Notes: a model not told the origin generated them from the letters alone. A DNA stretch of 64,000 nucleotides from JBCCOW01 sp039025855 (GCA_039025855.1 JBCCNL010000018.1:6195-70194), one strand, 5' to 3'. Positions 33,414 through 41,121 are shown, numbered from the stretch's first letter. A program made the numbers and translations.

Positions 33414-34295
33414 TCAACCCATCCCCTCCCGCTCCGCCTGCATCGCCGCCGCCAGAAACCGCCGACGGTACTTCACCACCAACACCAGCGACCAGATCGA
33501 GAACACCACAATCGCGATGGCCCCGGCGCATCCCCCTAGCCCCGCGAGCATCAAAGAACCCTGAGCCGGCGCACCCCCGCCCATCCCGGTCAACGCCACC
33601 ATCACCACCGTCATCAGCAGCAACCCGAAACTCACCACAATCCCCCACATCACCACCCGCGTCGACCCCGCCAGCCTCCGGTCCGGCAGCCGAAACGCCA
33701 GCCAACGCGCGTAAACAAACAGCCCGAAAAACACCACCAGCCCCGCAATCCCGCTCACCACCTCCGCCAGCGCAATCGGCGCCACCCCAACCGTAGACCC
33801 GCTCCCCGAATACGCACCCGTCGCAATCAGCCACACAAACACCACCGTATCGATCACCAGCGCCACCACCGCCGACCGACGCGTCATCACCCGCGCCCGA
33901 CGATCCTCCCCCTCAAACCCGCCTGGCTCCGGTGCCGTCAACCGCCACACCCCAAGCAAATACATCCCCTGCGTCACCACCTCCAACACCCCCTGCATCA
34001 GCAGCGCCCCCGGCGACGCCCCCGGCATCCCCGGCCCCCCGCCTCCCCCCGCGACCCCGATCACAAACCCAAACCCAAACCCGACCGCCACCGCCCCCAG
34101 GATCCAACCCGCCCCGCTCGCCAAACCCCGAACCCACTCCGCATCCGAATACCGCAGCAACGGCGTCCGCAGCGACACCCCAATCGGCAGCCCACACTCC
34201 GGGCACTCCCCCTCCACCGGCAAACCCTGCAAGTCATACTCACACGCCCGGCAAGGCAGTTCCCGCCCCGTAAAACCTGCTAACGACCGTTCCAT
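33414..34295 (-). CDS. Zinc-ribbon membrane protein, paralogue 3
   Basis: 293 aa from ATG 34295, with TATGTT exactly 6 nt upstream. Zinc ribbon CRACEYDLQGLPVEGECPECG near the N-terminus, then LRTPLLRYSDAEWVRGLASGAG, six membrane helices, LTAPEPG, VYARWLAFRLPDRRLAGSTRVVMWG and a C-terminal VKYRRRFLAAAMQAEREGM. A Gly/Pro-rich loop (AGGGGGPGMPGASPG) lies between the first two helices. It is the first gene of the three-paralogue cluster in transcription order. Role unknown. Confidence 0.8.
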   Translation of the reverse strand: MERSLAGFTGRELPCRACEYDLQGLPVEGECPECGLPIGVSLRTPLLRYSDAEWVRGLASGAGWILGAVAVGFGFGFVIGVAGGGGGPGMPGASPGALLMQGVLEVVTQGMYLLGVWRLTAPEPGGFEGEDRRARVMTRRSAVVALVIDTVVFVWLIATGAYSGSGSTVGVAPIALAEVVSGIAGLVVFFGLFVYARWLAFRLPDRRLAGSTRVVMWGIVVSFGLLLMTVVMVALTGMGGGAPAQGSLMLAGLGGCAGAIAIVVFSIWSLVLVVKYRRRFLAAAMQAEREGMG

Positions 34296-34301
34296 CCCCC
34301 C

Positions 34302-34307
34302 AACATA
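34302..34307 (-). promoter_or_regulatory. -10 box TATGTT for zinc-ribbon paralogue 3
   Basis: Six nt before the ATG at 34295. Confidence 0.5.
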
Positions 34308-34351
34308 ACGCCCCAAGCAAACCCCGACGCGTCACCCGCCTCACGACGCCC

Positions 34352-34390
34352 CAACCCCAGCGCCTCACCCTGAGCGCCTAACGCCAACGC
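34352..34390. repeat. Short-unit array of AGCGCCT words
   Basis: CCAGCGCCTCACC, TGAGCGCCTA and ACGCCAACGC units in the divergent promoter region between paralogue 3 and lpd. Confidence 0.35.
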
Positions 34391-34396
34391 GTCCCC

Positions 34397-34402
34397 TACA
34401 CT
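34397..34402 (+). promoter_or_regulatory. -10 box TACACT for lpd
   Basis: Nine nt before the ATG at 34412. Confidence 0.45.
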
Positions 34403-34411
34403 TCTTGTCTC

Positions 34412-35848
34412 ATGAGCAACACCTACGATCTTATCGTCATCGGCGGCGGCCCCGCCGGCTACGTCGGAGCCATCCGTGCCGCCCAGCTCGGCCAAAAAGT
34501 CGCCTGCGTCGAACGCGACAAGCTCGGCGGCGTCTGCCTCAACTGGGGCTGCATCCCGACCAAGGCCCTGCTCGCCAACGCCGAACTCTTCCACAAACTC
34601 AGCCACGACGCGGACACCTTCGGGCTCACCCTCGACAACCTCACCGTCGACTGGCCCAAGGTCATCTCCCGCTCCCGAAAGGTCTCCGGCAACCTCAACA
34701 AGGGTGTCGGCGGGCTGTTCAAGAAAAATAAGATCACCCACATCGATGGCCACGCCTTCATCCCCCAGCCCGGCACCGTCCAGGTCTACAACGCCGACGA
34801 TCCCGAGCGTAAGGGCGAAGTCAAAGAGACCTTGTCCGCCAAGAACATCCTGATCGCCACCGGCGCCACCGCCCGCGAACTCCCCTTCGCCCCCTTCGAC
34901 GGCGACAAGGTCCTCTCGGCCCGCGACGCGATGGTCGTGCCCACCCAACCTAAAGAGATCCTCATCATCGGCTCCGGCGCCATCGGCATGGAGTTCGCCT
35001 ACTTCTTCAATGCCTACGGCACCAAGGTCACCGTTGTCGAGATGCAAGACCGCGTCCTCCCCGTCGAAGACGTGGCCGTCTCCGAAGCCGCCCGCAAGGC
35101 CTTCGCCAAGCAAGGCATCACCATCCTCACCGGACACAAGACCTCCGCCCTGACCAAAACCGACAACGGCATCACCGCCACCGTCGAACCCGCGGCCGGC
35201 GAAGGCACCCTCACTATCAACGCCGACGCCGCCCTCGTCGCCATCGGCGTCCGCGGCCGGTACGACGGGCTCTTCGACGAGTCCCTCGGCATGGAAACCT
35301 TCAAAGACCACCTCAAGGTCGACTACCACGCCGAGAACGCCACCTACGAAACCTCGGTCCCCGGCATCTACGCCGTCGGCGACGTCATCGGCCCGCCCTG
35401 GCTCGCCCACGTCGCCTCCGAAGAAGCCGTCCTCTGCGTCGAACGCATGCTCGGCCACACCGCCCCCGACATCGACTACACCACCATCCCCGGCTGCACC
35501 TACTGCCACCCCCAGGTCGCCTCCATCGGCTTCACCGAACAGCACTGCAAAGAACACGACATCCCCTACAAAGCCGCCCAGTTCCCCTTCCTCGCCTCCG
35601 GCAAAGCCCAGGCCATGAACGAGACCGCCGGCTTCGTCAAGATGATCACCGACCCCGACACCGGCGAGATCCTCGGCTGCCACATGATCGGCGAAAACGT
35701 CACCGAACTCATCGCCGAGATCGGCCTCGCCAAACGCCTCGAAGCCACCGCCGACGAGGTCATCAACACCATCCACGCCCACCCCACCCTCAGCGAAGCC
35801 GTCCACGAAGCCGCCCTCGGCACCGACGACCGCATGCTGCACTTCTAA
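34412..35848 (+). CDS. lpd: Dihydrolipoyl dehydrogenase (E3)
   Basis: 478 aa. It reoxidises dihydrolipoamide with NAD in the pyruvate, 2-oxoglutarate and glycine cleavage complexes. The FAD site is DLIVIGGGPAGYVGAIRAAQLG, the redox-active disulfide is GGVCLNWGCIPTKAL (Cys42 and Cys47), the NAD site is ILIIGSGAIGMEFAYFF, and the C-terminal His-Glu pair is within IHAHPTLSEAVHEAAL. Length is normal. No E1 or E2 gene is beside it, so it may be a shared E3. It diverges from the zinc-ribbon gene cluster. Confidence 0.96.
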   Translation: MSNTYDLIVIGGGPAGYVGAIRAAQLGQKVACVERDKLGGVCLNWGCIPTKALLANAELFHKLSHDADTFGLTLDNLTVDWPKVISRSRKVSGNLNKGVGGLFKKNKITHIDGHAFIPQPGTVQVYNADDPERKGEVKETLSAKNILIATGATARELPFAPFDGDKVLSARDAMVVPTQPKEILIIGSGAIGMEFAYFFNAYGTKVTVVEMQDRVLPVEDVAVSEAARKAFAKQGITILTGHKTSALTKTDNGITATVEPAAGEGTLTINADAALVAIGVRGRYDGLFDESLGMETFKDHLKVDYHAENATYETSVPGIYAVGDVIGPPWLAHVASEEAVLCVERMLGHTAPDIDYTTIPGCTYCHPQVASIGFTEQHCKEHDIPYKAAQFPFLASGKAQAMNETAGFVKMITDPDTGEILGCHMIGENVTELIAEIGLAKRLEATADEVINTIHAHPTLSEAVHEAALGTDDRMLHF

Positions 35849-35862
35849 ACCAGCCCACCCTC

Positions 35863-35886
35863 TCGTAGCGCCGCCGCTTGCGGCGT
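35863..35886 (-). repeat. Palindromic repeat, type F (head CGTAGC)
   Basis: Head CGTAGCGC, arms CGCCGC and GCGGCG around TT. A second type (B) follows 17 bp later, so two elements sit side by side. Confidence 0.65.
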
Positions 35887-35894
35887 GGCCTCTT

Positions 35895-35920
35895 CGTTTA
35901 GCCCGGTCGCTCGCGACCGG
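35895..35920 (-). repeat. Palindromic repeat, type B (- orientation)
   Basis: CGTTTAGC head, then arms CCGGTCGC and GCGACCGG (8 bp, perfect) around TC; reverse complement of the form seen at 3224 and 17444. Confidence 0.75.
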
Positions 35921-35930
35921 TACCCCGCCG

Positions 35931-36638
35931 ATGCTTTCCGACCACGGCTTCGACACGATCCTCAACGCGATCCCCCCCACCCTGATCGCCGACATAACAA
36001 CCGAGATCGAACACCACCTCGCCGCCCACCCCCCGCAGCGCCGCCGCGACCGCGCCGGCCTCCGCGACCTCTTCGACACCTGCCCCACCACCCGCGACCT
36101 CCTGGCCGAGCCCGGCATCATCCAGCCCGTCACCGACGCCCTCGGCCCAAGCGCCGCCGCCGTCCGCGTCCTTTTCTTCGATAAACAACCCGACACCAAC
36201 TGGCACGTCGGCTGGCACCAGGACCTCACCATCGCCGTCGACCAACAAGCCGATGCCCCCGGCTTCGGCCCCTTCTCCACCAAGGCCAACGTCACCCACT
36301 GCAAAGCCCCCGCTTCCCTCCTCGAAAACATGCTCGCCGTCCGCGTCCACCTCGACGACTGCGGCCCCGACAACGGCCCCCTCCAGTGCCTCCCCGGCTC
36401 TCACACCCTCGGTATCATCGACCCGCCCGACATCATGTCCACCGTCCACGCCGGCACCCCCCAAACCTGCACCGTCCCCAAAGCCGGCCTCGTCCTTATG
36501 CGTCCCCTCTGTCTCCACGCCTCTTCTCCCGCCACCGCCCCGCACCACCGCCGCGTCATCCACTTCGAGTTCGCCGCCGTGGATCTCCCCCAACCCCTCG
36601 CCTGGCACCAACGCCACTCTCTCCGGCCCGCCTCGTAG
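35931..36638 (+). CDS. Phytanoyl-CoA dioxygenase (PhyH) family protein
   Basis: 235 aa. Fe(II)/2-oxoglutarate oxygenase: the metal-binding HxD is in WHVGWHQDLTIAV, the distal His in MRPLCLHASSPA and the 2-oxoglutarate-binding Arg in HHRRVIHFEFA. GPLQCLPGSHTLG is the usual strand-turn block of PhyH proteins. It probably hydroxylates a small molecule or lipid; the substrate is unknown. The UAG stop and the last codons come from a type F palindrome (CGTAGC head at 36634). It is preceded by two palindromes and has no visible -10 box close to its ATG, so it may rely on read-through from lpd. Confidence 0.87.
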   Translation: MLSDHGFDTILNAIPPTLIADITTEIEHHLAAHPPQRRRDRAGLRDLFDTCPTTRDLLAEPGIIQPVTDALGPSAAAVRVLFFDKQPDTNWHVGWHQDLTIAVDQQADAPGFGPFSTKANVTHCKAPASLLENMLAVRVHLDDCGPDNGPLQCLPGSHTLGIIDPPDIMSTVHAGTPQTCTVPKAGLVLMRPLCLHASSPATAPHHRRVIHFEFAAVDLPQPLAWHQRHSLRPAS

Positions 36639-36655
36639 CGCCGCCGCTTGCGGCG
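36634..36655 (-). repeat. Palindromic repeat, type F, ending the PhyH gene
   Basis: CGTAGCGC head and arms CGCCGC/GCGGCG around TT; the TAG in the head is the PhyH stop codon (36636-36638). Confidence 0.65.
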
Positions 36656-36682
36656 ACACCGCACCGCGGTGACCATCGCCCC

Positions 36683-37675
36683 ATGCCCGACGCCTTAGAA
36701 GCCCGCCTCGCCAAGCTCGGCCAGCTCACCGAGCTGCCCGACCCCCACGACGCCGTCGCCCCACTCCGCGACGCGCTCAAGCTCAAGACCAACCTCATCG
36801 TCGCTAGGGCCGCCGACGTCGCCGCCGACCTCGAACTCCACGCCCTGAACCCTGACCTCATCGCCGCGCTCGCCCGTTGGCTCGACACCCTCGCCGACAA
36901 GGACCGCCGCTGCTGGGCCAAGGCCGGTCTCGCCCACGCCCTCGCAACCAACCGCGCCGCCGGCGACGACGCGGAAGCCGTCTACCGCCGAGCCATCACC
37001 CTCCAGCAGTGGGACCCCGTCTGGGGCAAAACCGAAGACTCCGCCGGCCCCGTCCGCGCCGCCGCCGCCCTCGGCCTCGTCCGCGCCGGCAGCCGACACA
37101 GCCTGCTCGCCCTCGCCGACCTGCTCCACGACCACCTCCTGCCCGTCCGCCTCGCCGCCACCGAAGCCCTCGGCGAGCTCGGCGGCGAACCCGCCCTCGC
37201 CCTGCTCCGCCTCCGCGCACTGACCGATACCGAGCCCGAAGCCGTCGCCGCCTGCTGCGGCGTCCTCCTCGGCATCGACCGCTCCGATCACTTCGACACC
37301 GTCCCCTTTGTCACCGACCAACTCAAAGCTGCCAACGACGAGCTGGCCGAACGCCTCGCCTTCGCCATCGCCGAGTCCCGCCACGACCAGACCCTCCCGC
37401 TACTCCGCCTCTACTACCACCGCACCGCCAACACCGACGCCCACCACGCCCACCACCTCGCCGCCACCGCCCTCGCCGTCGCCCGCCGCGAAGACACCCT
37501 CAACTTCCTCCTCGACCGCGCCGCCGACCCCGAAATCGACCCCACCCACATCATCCGCGCCCTGGCGATCCATAAACACAACCCCGCCCTCCGCGAACAA
37601 CTCGAATCCGCCATCGCCACACGCCCCGACGCCAATCAATACACCGACACGCTCGCCGACGCCTTAACGTCGTAG
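36683..37675 (+). CDS. HEAT-repeat protein
   Basis: 330 aa from ATG 36683, the first Met giving a soluble start (MPDALEARLAKLGQLTELPD). No signal peptide. Repeating Ala/Leu-rich helix pairs are clear: AAAALGLVRAGSRHSLLALADLL, LPVRLAATEALGELGGEPALALL, LAERLAFAIAESRHDQTLPLLRLYY and LAATALAVARREDTLNFLLD. This is the layout of HEAT or PBS-lyase HEAT-like proteins, which usually act as scaffolds; no lyase residues can be named. Its TAG stop is supplied by a type F palindrome. The upstream gap of 44 bp to the PhyH gene suggests co-transcription. Confidence 0.8.
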   Translation: MPDALEARLAKLGQLTELPDPHDAVAPLRDALKLKTNLIVARAADVAADLELHALNPDLIAALARWLDTLADKDRRCWAKAGLAHALATNRAAGDDAEAVYRRAITLQQWDPVWGKTEDSAGPVRAAAALGLVRAGSRHSLLALADLLHDHLLPVRLAATEALGELGGEPALALLRLRALTDTEPEAVAACCGVLLGIDRSDHFDTVPFVTDQLKAANDELAERLAFAIAESRHDQTLPLLRLYYHRTANTDAHHAHHLAATALAVARREDTLNFLLDRAADPEIDPTHIIRALAIHKHNPALREQLESAIATRPDANQYTDTLADALTS

Positions 37676-37692
37676 CACGGCCGCTTACGGCC
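37671..37692 (-). repeat. Palindromic repeat, type F, ending the HEAT gene
   Basis: CGTAGCAC head, arms GGCCG and CGGCC around CTTA; the TAG in the head is the stop codon at 37673-37675. Confidence 0.6.
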
Positions 37693-37696
37693 ACCC

Positions 37697-39436
37697 TCAC
37701 TGCCGCGCCTCCGCCAACCAGTTCACCTTCGTCACATCGCTCCGCTCGACCAGCTCCGGCAGCGACACCGCCGTCACCTGTTCACCCAGCTTCAACCCCA
37801 CCTGCTGCTCCTCATCGATCACCGCGTGCGCCCCCGCTTCCCGCAGCATCTGGGCGTACCGGTGATACCGCGCCCGCGCCACAATCGTCGCCGCCGGGTT
37901 CATCCCCTTGGCCTCGATGATCGTCGCCAGCGTGACCCGGTGGTCCGGCAGCGTCAGCACCACCGCCGACGCCGTCTCGATCCCCAGCAGCTTCAAGATC
38001 TCCGGGCTCGACGCGTCCCCCACATACGCCTTCATCCCCTGCGCCCGCGCATCCATCACCGACCGCGGGTTCAGGTCCGCAATCACCACGTCGCCCCCAC
38101 CCTCCTTACCGCCCCCCGACCGCACCGCCGCCGCCACCGCCTGACCCGCAGGCCCGAACCCCGCCACAATCACATGCCCCGGCGCCACCGGCTCCATCGC
38201 CTCCCGGTCCCCCGTGCTGTGCTTCACCAGCCCCCACGCCCGCAGCCGACGCTCCACCCACACCCCCGTCGGCACCGAATACGCCACCGCATAAGGCGTC
38301 GCAAACAACGCCAAAATCGTCACCGCCACCACCAGGTTGAACAGGTCCGCGGTAAAGATCGGCACCGACCCCTCGCCCGTCGGCGCAAACGCCGCCGCCG
38401 CCAGCACAAAACTGAACACCCCGATCTGGCACATACACACCCCCGCCGACACCGCGTGCCGCACCGACTGCCGCATGATCAGCCCCGTCACCGCCACCGC
38501 CACCGGCTTCCCCAGCACCACCAATCCCGTCGCCATCACCACCAGCCCCAGGTTCTCCACCGCCCACGCCGGCTTCGCCAGCATCCCGATCGATGCGAAG
38601 AACAGCGTCACAAACACGCTCTTAAACCCCGACAAATCCGAACGCAGCTGGCTCGCCAGCACCGACTCACCCAGAAACACCGCCGCGATAAACGCACCCA
38701 GCGCCGCCGACAACCCGAACCAGTTCGCCGCCCACGCCGACGCCATCGCCGCCACAAACGCAAACAAAATCGGCATCTCCCGGTTCCTGCTCGGCGGCGC
38801 AAACTTCACGATCTGCGGCATCACGTACCGCGCGAACAACCAGCACACCACGATGAACGCCGCCACGACCCCGAAGCTCTGCAGCGTCCCCACCACCACG
38901 GCCCCCACCCCGCCCCCGCCCGTCAGCGCTGCCACCAGCAAGACCAAAGGCACCACCGCCGCGTCCTGCACCAACAAGATCCCCAGGCAGAACCGCCCGT
39001 GCACCGAGTCCATCTGTCCCAGCTTCTGCAGCACCGGCACCACCACCCCCGTACTCGACAACGCCAGCGCCGCCCCCAACGCCACCGCCGCCTTGAAGCT
39101 CACCCCGAACGCCATCGCCACCCCCGCCGCCAACGCCCCGGTCAGCGCGATCTGGATCACCCCCGCCAGGAACACGCCACCGCCCATCGACCGCAGCCGG
39201 CTGAAATTGAACTCCAGCCCGATCGTGAACATCAGCAGCACCACCCCCAACGCGGCGATCCCCTTCACCGCGTCCGGGTCCGACAACACCCCGAACCCGC
39301 CCGGCCCCAGCAGCACCCCCGCCAGCATGAACCCCACAATCGCCGACTGCTTCAGCCGCTCCGCCACCGCCCCCAACACCATCGCGCTGCCCAGCAGCAC
39401 GATGACGTTCAGCAGCACGTTCCACATGAAGTCCAT
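37697..39436 (-). CDS. KefB-type cation:proton antiporter with TrkA-N domain
   Basis: 579 aa. Residues about 1-390 are a CPA2 antiporter domain of 12-13 helices (LLGPGGFGVLSD, GVVLLMFTIGLEF, ALALSSTGVVVPVLQKLG, LVQDAAVVPLVLLVAAL). From about 415 a Rossmann-type TrkA-N/RCK domain follows: VIVAGFGPAGQAVAAAV, ADLNPRSVMDARAQGMKAYVGDAS and LTLPDHRVTLATI, ending in a short tail. These proteins exchange K+ or Na+ for H+ at the inner membrane and are gated by nucleotide or glutathione binding. No KefF/KefG ancillary gene is adjacent. TAGGAT lies 6 nt before the ATG. The gene is divergent from the thioredoxin-like gene. Confidence 0.92.
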   Translation of the reverse strand: MDFMWNVLLNVIVLLGSAMVLGAVAERLKQSAIVGFMLAGVLLGPGGFGVLSDPDAVKGIAALGVVLLMFTIGLEFNFSRLRSMGGGVFLAGVIQIALTGALAAGVAMAFGVSFKAAVALGAALALSSTGVVVPVLQKLGQMDSVHGRFCLGILLVQDAAVVPLVLLVAALTGGGGVGAVVVGTLQSFGVVAAFIVVCWLFARYVMPQIVKFAPPSRNREMPILFAFVAAMASAWAANWFGLSAALGAFIAAVFLGESVLASQLRSDLSGFKSVFVTLFFASIGMLAKPAWAVENLGLVVMATGLVVLGKPVAVAVTGLIMRQSVRHAVSAGVCMCQIGVFSFVLAAAAFAPTGEGSVPIFTADLFNLVVAVTILALFATPYAVAYSVPTGVWVERRLRAWGLVKHSTGDREAMEPVAPGHVIVAGFGPAGQAVAAAVRSGGGKEGGGDVVIADLNPRSVMDARAQGMKAYVGDASSPEILKLLGIETASAVVLTLPDHRVTLATIIEAKGMNPAATIVARARYHRYAQMLREAGAHAVIDEEQQVGLKLGEQVTAVSLPELVERSDVTKVNWLAEARQ

Positions 39437-39442
39437 GCCGCC

Positions 39443-39448
39443 ATCCTA
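39443..39448 (-). promoter_or_regulatory. -10 box TAGGAT for the antiporter gene
   Basis: Six nt before the ATG at 39436; back-to-back with the promoter at 39467. Confidence 0.5.
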
Positions 39449-39466
39449 ACGCTCGGCCGCAGCGAC

Positions 39467-39472
39467 TATGCT
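39467..39472 (+). promoter_or_regulatory. -10 box TATGCT for the thioredoxin-like gene
   Basis: Six nt (CAACCC) before the ATG at 39479. Confidence 0.55.
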
Positions 39473-39478
39473 CAACCC

Positions 39479-40087
39479 ATGGCCAATACCGCTTCCACCA
39501 TGCTCCCCCTCGGCTCCCCCGCCCCCGACTTCACGCTCCCCGACACCCGCCCCCGGAACGAGGCAACCGTGTCGAAGGAAGACTTCGCGGGTCGGCCCCT
39601 GCTCGTCCTGTTCATCTGCAACCACTGCCCCTTCGTCAAGCACGTCGCCCCTGAGCTGACCCGCCTCGCCAACGACTACGCCGACCGGGTGGCGATCGTC
39701 GCGATCAGCGCCAACGACGCCGACGCTTACCCCGCCGACGCCCCCGACAAGATGGCCGACGAGGCCGACCACTGGGGCTACCCGTTCCCCTACCTCTACG
39801 ACGAGACCCAGGCCGTCGCCAAGGCCTACACCGCCGCCTGCACTCCCGACCTGTTCCTCTTCAACACCGACCACACCCTCTTCTACCGCGGCCAGCTCGA
39901 CGACACCCGCCCCTACCGCATCTCCTCCGGCAACTACGACGACCGCAACGGCGCCGCCAACGGCCAAGACCTCCGCGCCGCCCTCGACGCCCTCCTCGCC
40001 GGCCAAGCCCCCCCCGCCGACCAACGCCCCGCCATGGGCTGCAACATCAAGTGGAAACCCGGCAACGCGCCAGATTACTTCGGGTAA
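39479..40087 (+). CDS. Thioredoxin-fold protein of the peroxiredoxin-like group
   Basis: 202 aa. A long open frame runs through, but the -10 box and the first plausible Met put the start at 39479. GSPAPDFTLPDTRP and LLVLFICNHCPFVKHVAPELTRLA show the AhpC/TSA-type entry and a CxxC-like pair (CNHC). AACTPDLFLFNTDHTLFYRGQLDD completes the fold. There is no signal peptide, so it is probably cytoplasmic. This CNHCPFVKH group is widespread but biochemically little known; a thiol-disulfide or peroxide-related role is inferred. Confidence 0.88.
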   Translation: MANTASTMLPLGSPAPDFTLPDTRPRNEATVSKEDFAGRPLLVLFICNHCPFVKHVAPELTRLANDYADRVAIVAISANDADAYPADAPDKMADEADHWGYPFPYLYDETQAVAKAYTAACTPDLFLFNTDHTLFYRGQLDDTRPYRISSGNYDDRNGAANGQDLRAALDALLAGQAPPADQRPAMGCNIKWKPGNAPDYFG

Positions 40088-40096
40088 CCCCACCCG

Positions 40097-40118
40097 CCCG
40101 CCGTTTATCGGCGGGTTT
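40097..40118. terminator. Terminator-like hairpin between convergent genes
   Basis: Arms CCCGCCG and CGGCGGG (7 bp, perfect) around TTTAT, followed by TTT. It lies between the thioredoxin-like and ankyrin genes, which converge. Confidence 0.6.
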
Positions 40119-41116
40119 CAACCTGCCGGCCGCGTGCCCAACAACGCTTCATAACCCACTAACCCCAGCATTCCCGCCAGTTCCCCAGCAGTCCGCTCGT
40201 GCCGCGGGTCCCGCAACGTCACATCCGCCCCCGCCTTAACCAACCCCTCCGCCACCGGCAGCCACGCCTCGCCCTGCGACACACACCGGTGCAGTGCCGT
40301 AAAGGCGTCCGCCTCCTTCGGGCACGTTGCATCCACCTCCGCCCCACCCGCAGTCAACCGCTCCACCACCGCGATAACCCCCCGAAGCCCACGCTCATCG
40401 AGCGTGGGTGGCCCCCCCGATGAATCCCCCTTCCCTTGGAATCCCCCCCGGATCGCCACGTGCAACGGCGTCCGCCCCTGCCCATCCCGCGCCTCCAGCC
40501 CCACATCCCCCACCCGCACCCCTCGCCCCGCGTTCCCCTCCTCCAAGCCCGCAGATGGCGCAGCCTTCTGCGCGGTTCCCGGCTCGTCGTCTGCTGCATC
40601 CCCCAGTAACACCCCCACCACCGCCGCATGCCCCCCCGCCGCCGCCCGGTGCATCGGCCACGCCGAGTCCGCGTCCAGCACCGCTGCCCCCGCCTTCTGC
40701 CCCAGCAACCACGCCACCACCGCCGCATGCCCCGCAGACGCCGCCAGATGCATCGGCGTCTCCCGCCCGTACAGCCCCGAGCCGTGCCGTGTCCGGCACT
40801 CCACCGCACCGCCCGCCTCCACCAACACCCGCATCACCCCGAGCGCCCCCGCCGCCGCCGCGACATGTAGTGGCAGCACCATCAACCCCGTGCCCCCCCA
40901 ACCCCCCGTCTTCGGCGCACTCGACCCCGCCGCCACCATCACCCCTCCACGCAACAAGGCCGGCTCCTCTGCCTCTGCCCCTGTCCCTGCCGAGCCCCCA
41001 TCGTCCTCCCCCAACGGGACAAACTGGTTCAGCCACCTCGGCTGCTCCGCCAGCCCCGCCGACACCGCATCCGCCTCGTCCCGGACCACCGATTTCAACC
41101 AGTCTTCGTGCTGCAT
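40118..41116 (-). CDS. Ankyrin-repeat protein
   Basis: 332 aa. At least five ankyrin repeats can be read: LPLHVAAAAGALGVMRVLVEAG, TPMHLAASAGHAAVVAWLLGQ, WPMHRAAAGGHAAVVGVLLGDA, TPLHVAIRGG and TALHRCVSQGEAWLPVAEGLVKAGAD. They form a protein-binding surface; no enzymatic domain is present and no signal peptide is seen. An insertion after TPLHVAIRGGFQGKGDSSGG is partly encoded by a type A palindrome (residues about 237-244), splitting one repeat. TATAGT lies 5 nt before the ATG. Confidence 0.85.
   Translation of the reverse strand: MQHEDWLKSVVRDEADAVSAGLAEQPRWLNQFVPLGEDDGGSAGTGAEAEEPALLRGGVMVAAGSSAPKTGGWGGTGLMVLPLHVAAAAGALGVMRVLVEAGGAVECRTRHGSGLYGRETPMHLAASAGHAAVVAWLLGQKAGAAVLDADSAWPMHRAAAGGHAAVVGVLLGDAADDEPGTAQKAAPSAGLEEGNAGRGVRVGDVGLEARDGQGRTPLHVAIRGGFQGKGDSSGGPPTLDERGLRGVIAVVERLTAGGAEVDATCPKEADAFTALHRCVSQGEAWLPVAEGLVKAGADVTLRDPRHERTAGELAGMLGLVGYEALLGTRPAG
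40384..40408 (-). repeat. Palindromic repeat, type A, inside the ankyrin gene
   Basis: Arms CCCACGCTC and GAGCGTGGG (9 bp, perfect) around ATC; tail GGGCTTC on the - strand. Read in frame as PTLDERGLRG, the same frame as the copy in the methyltransferase gene. Confidence 0.8.
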
Positions 41117-41121
41117 CCGAA

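Noticed and set aside
34280..36373. A 697-codon open frame on the - strand over lpd and the PhyH gene
   Set aside because: Antisense to two genes with full catalytic motifs; composition (Gly/Val/Glu/Asp runs) is that of a shadow frame.
4885..40118. All palindromes as intrinsic terminators
   Set aside because: Most lack a T-run, several lie inside genes or upstream of starts, and their tails are conserved words. Only 4885 and 40097 lie between convergent genes with some T residues.
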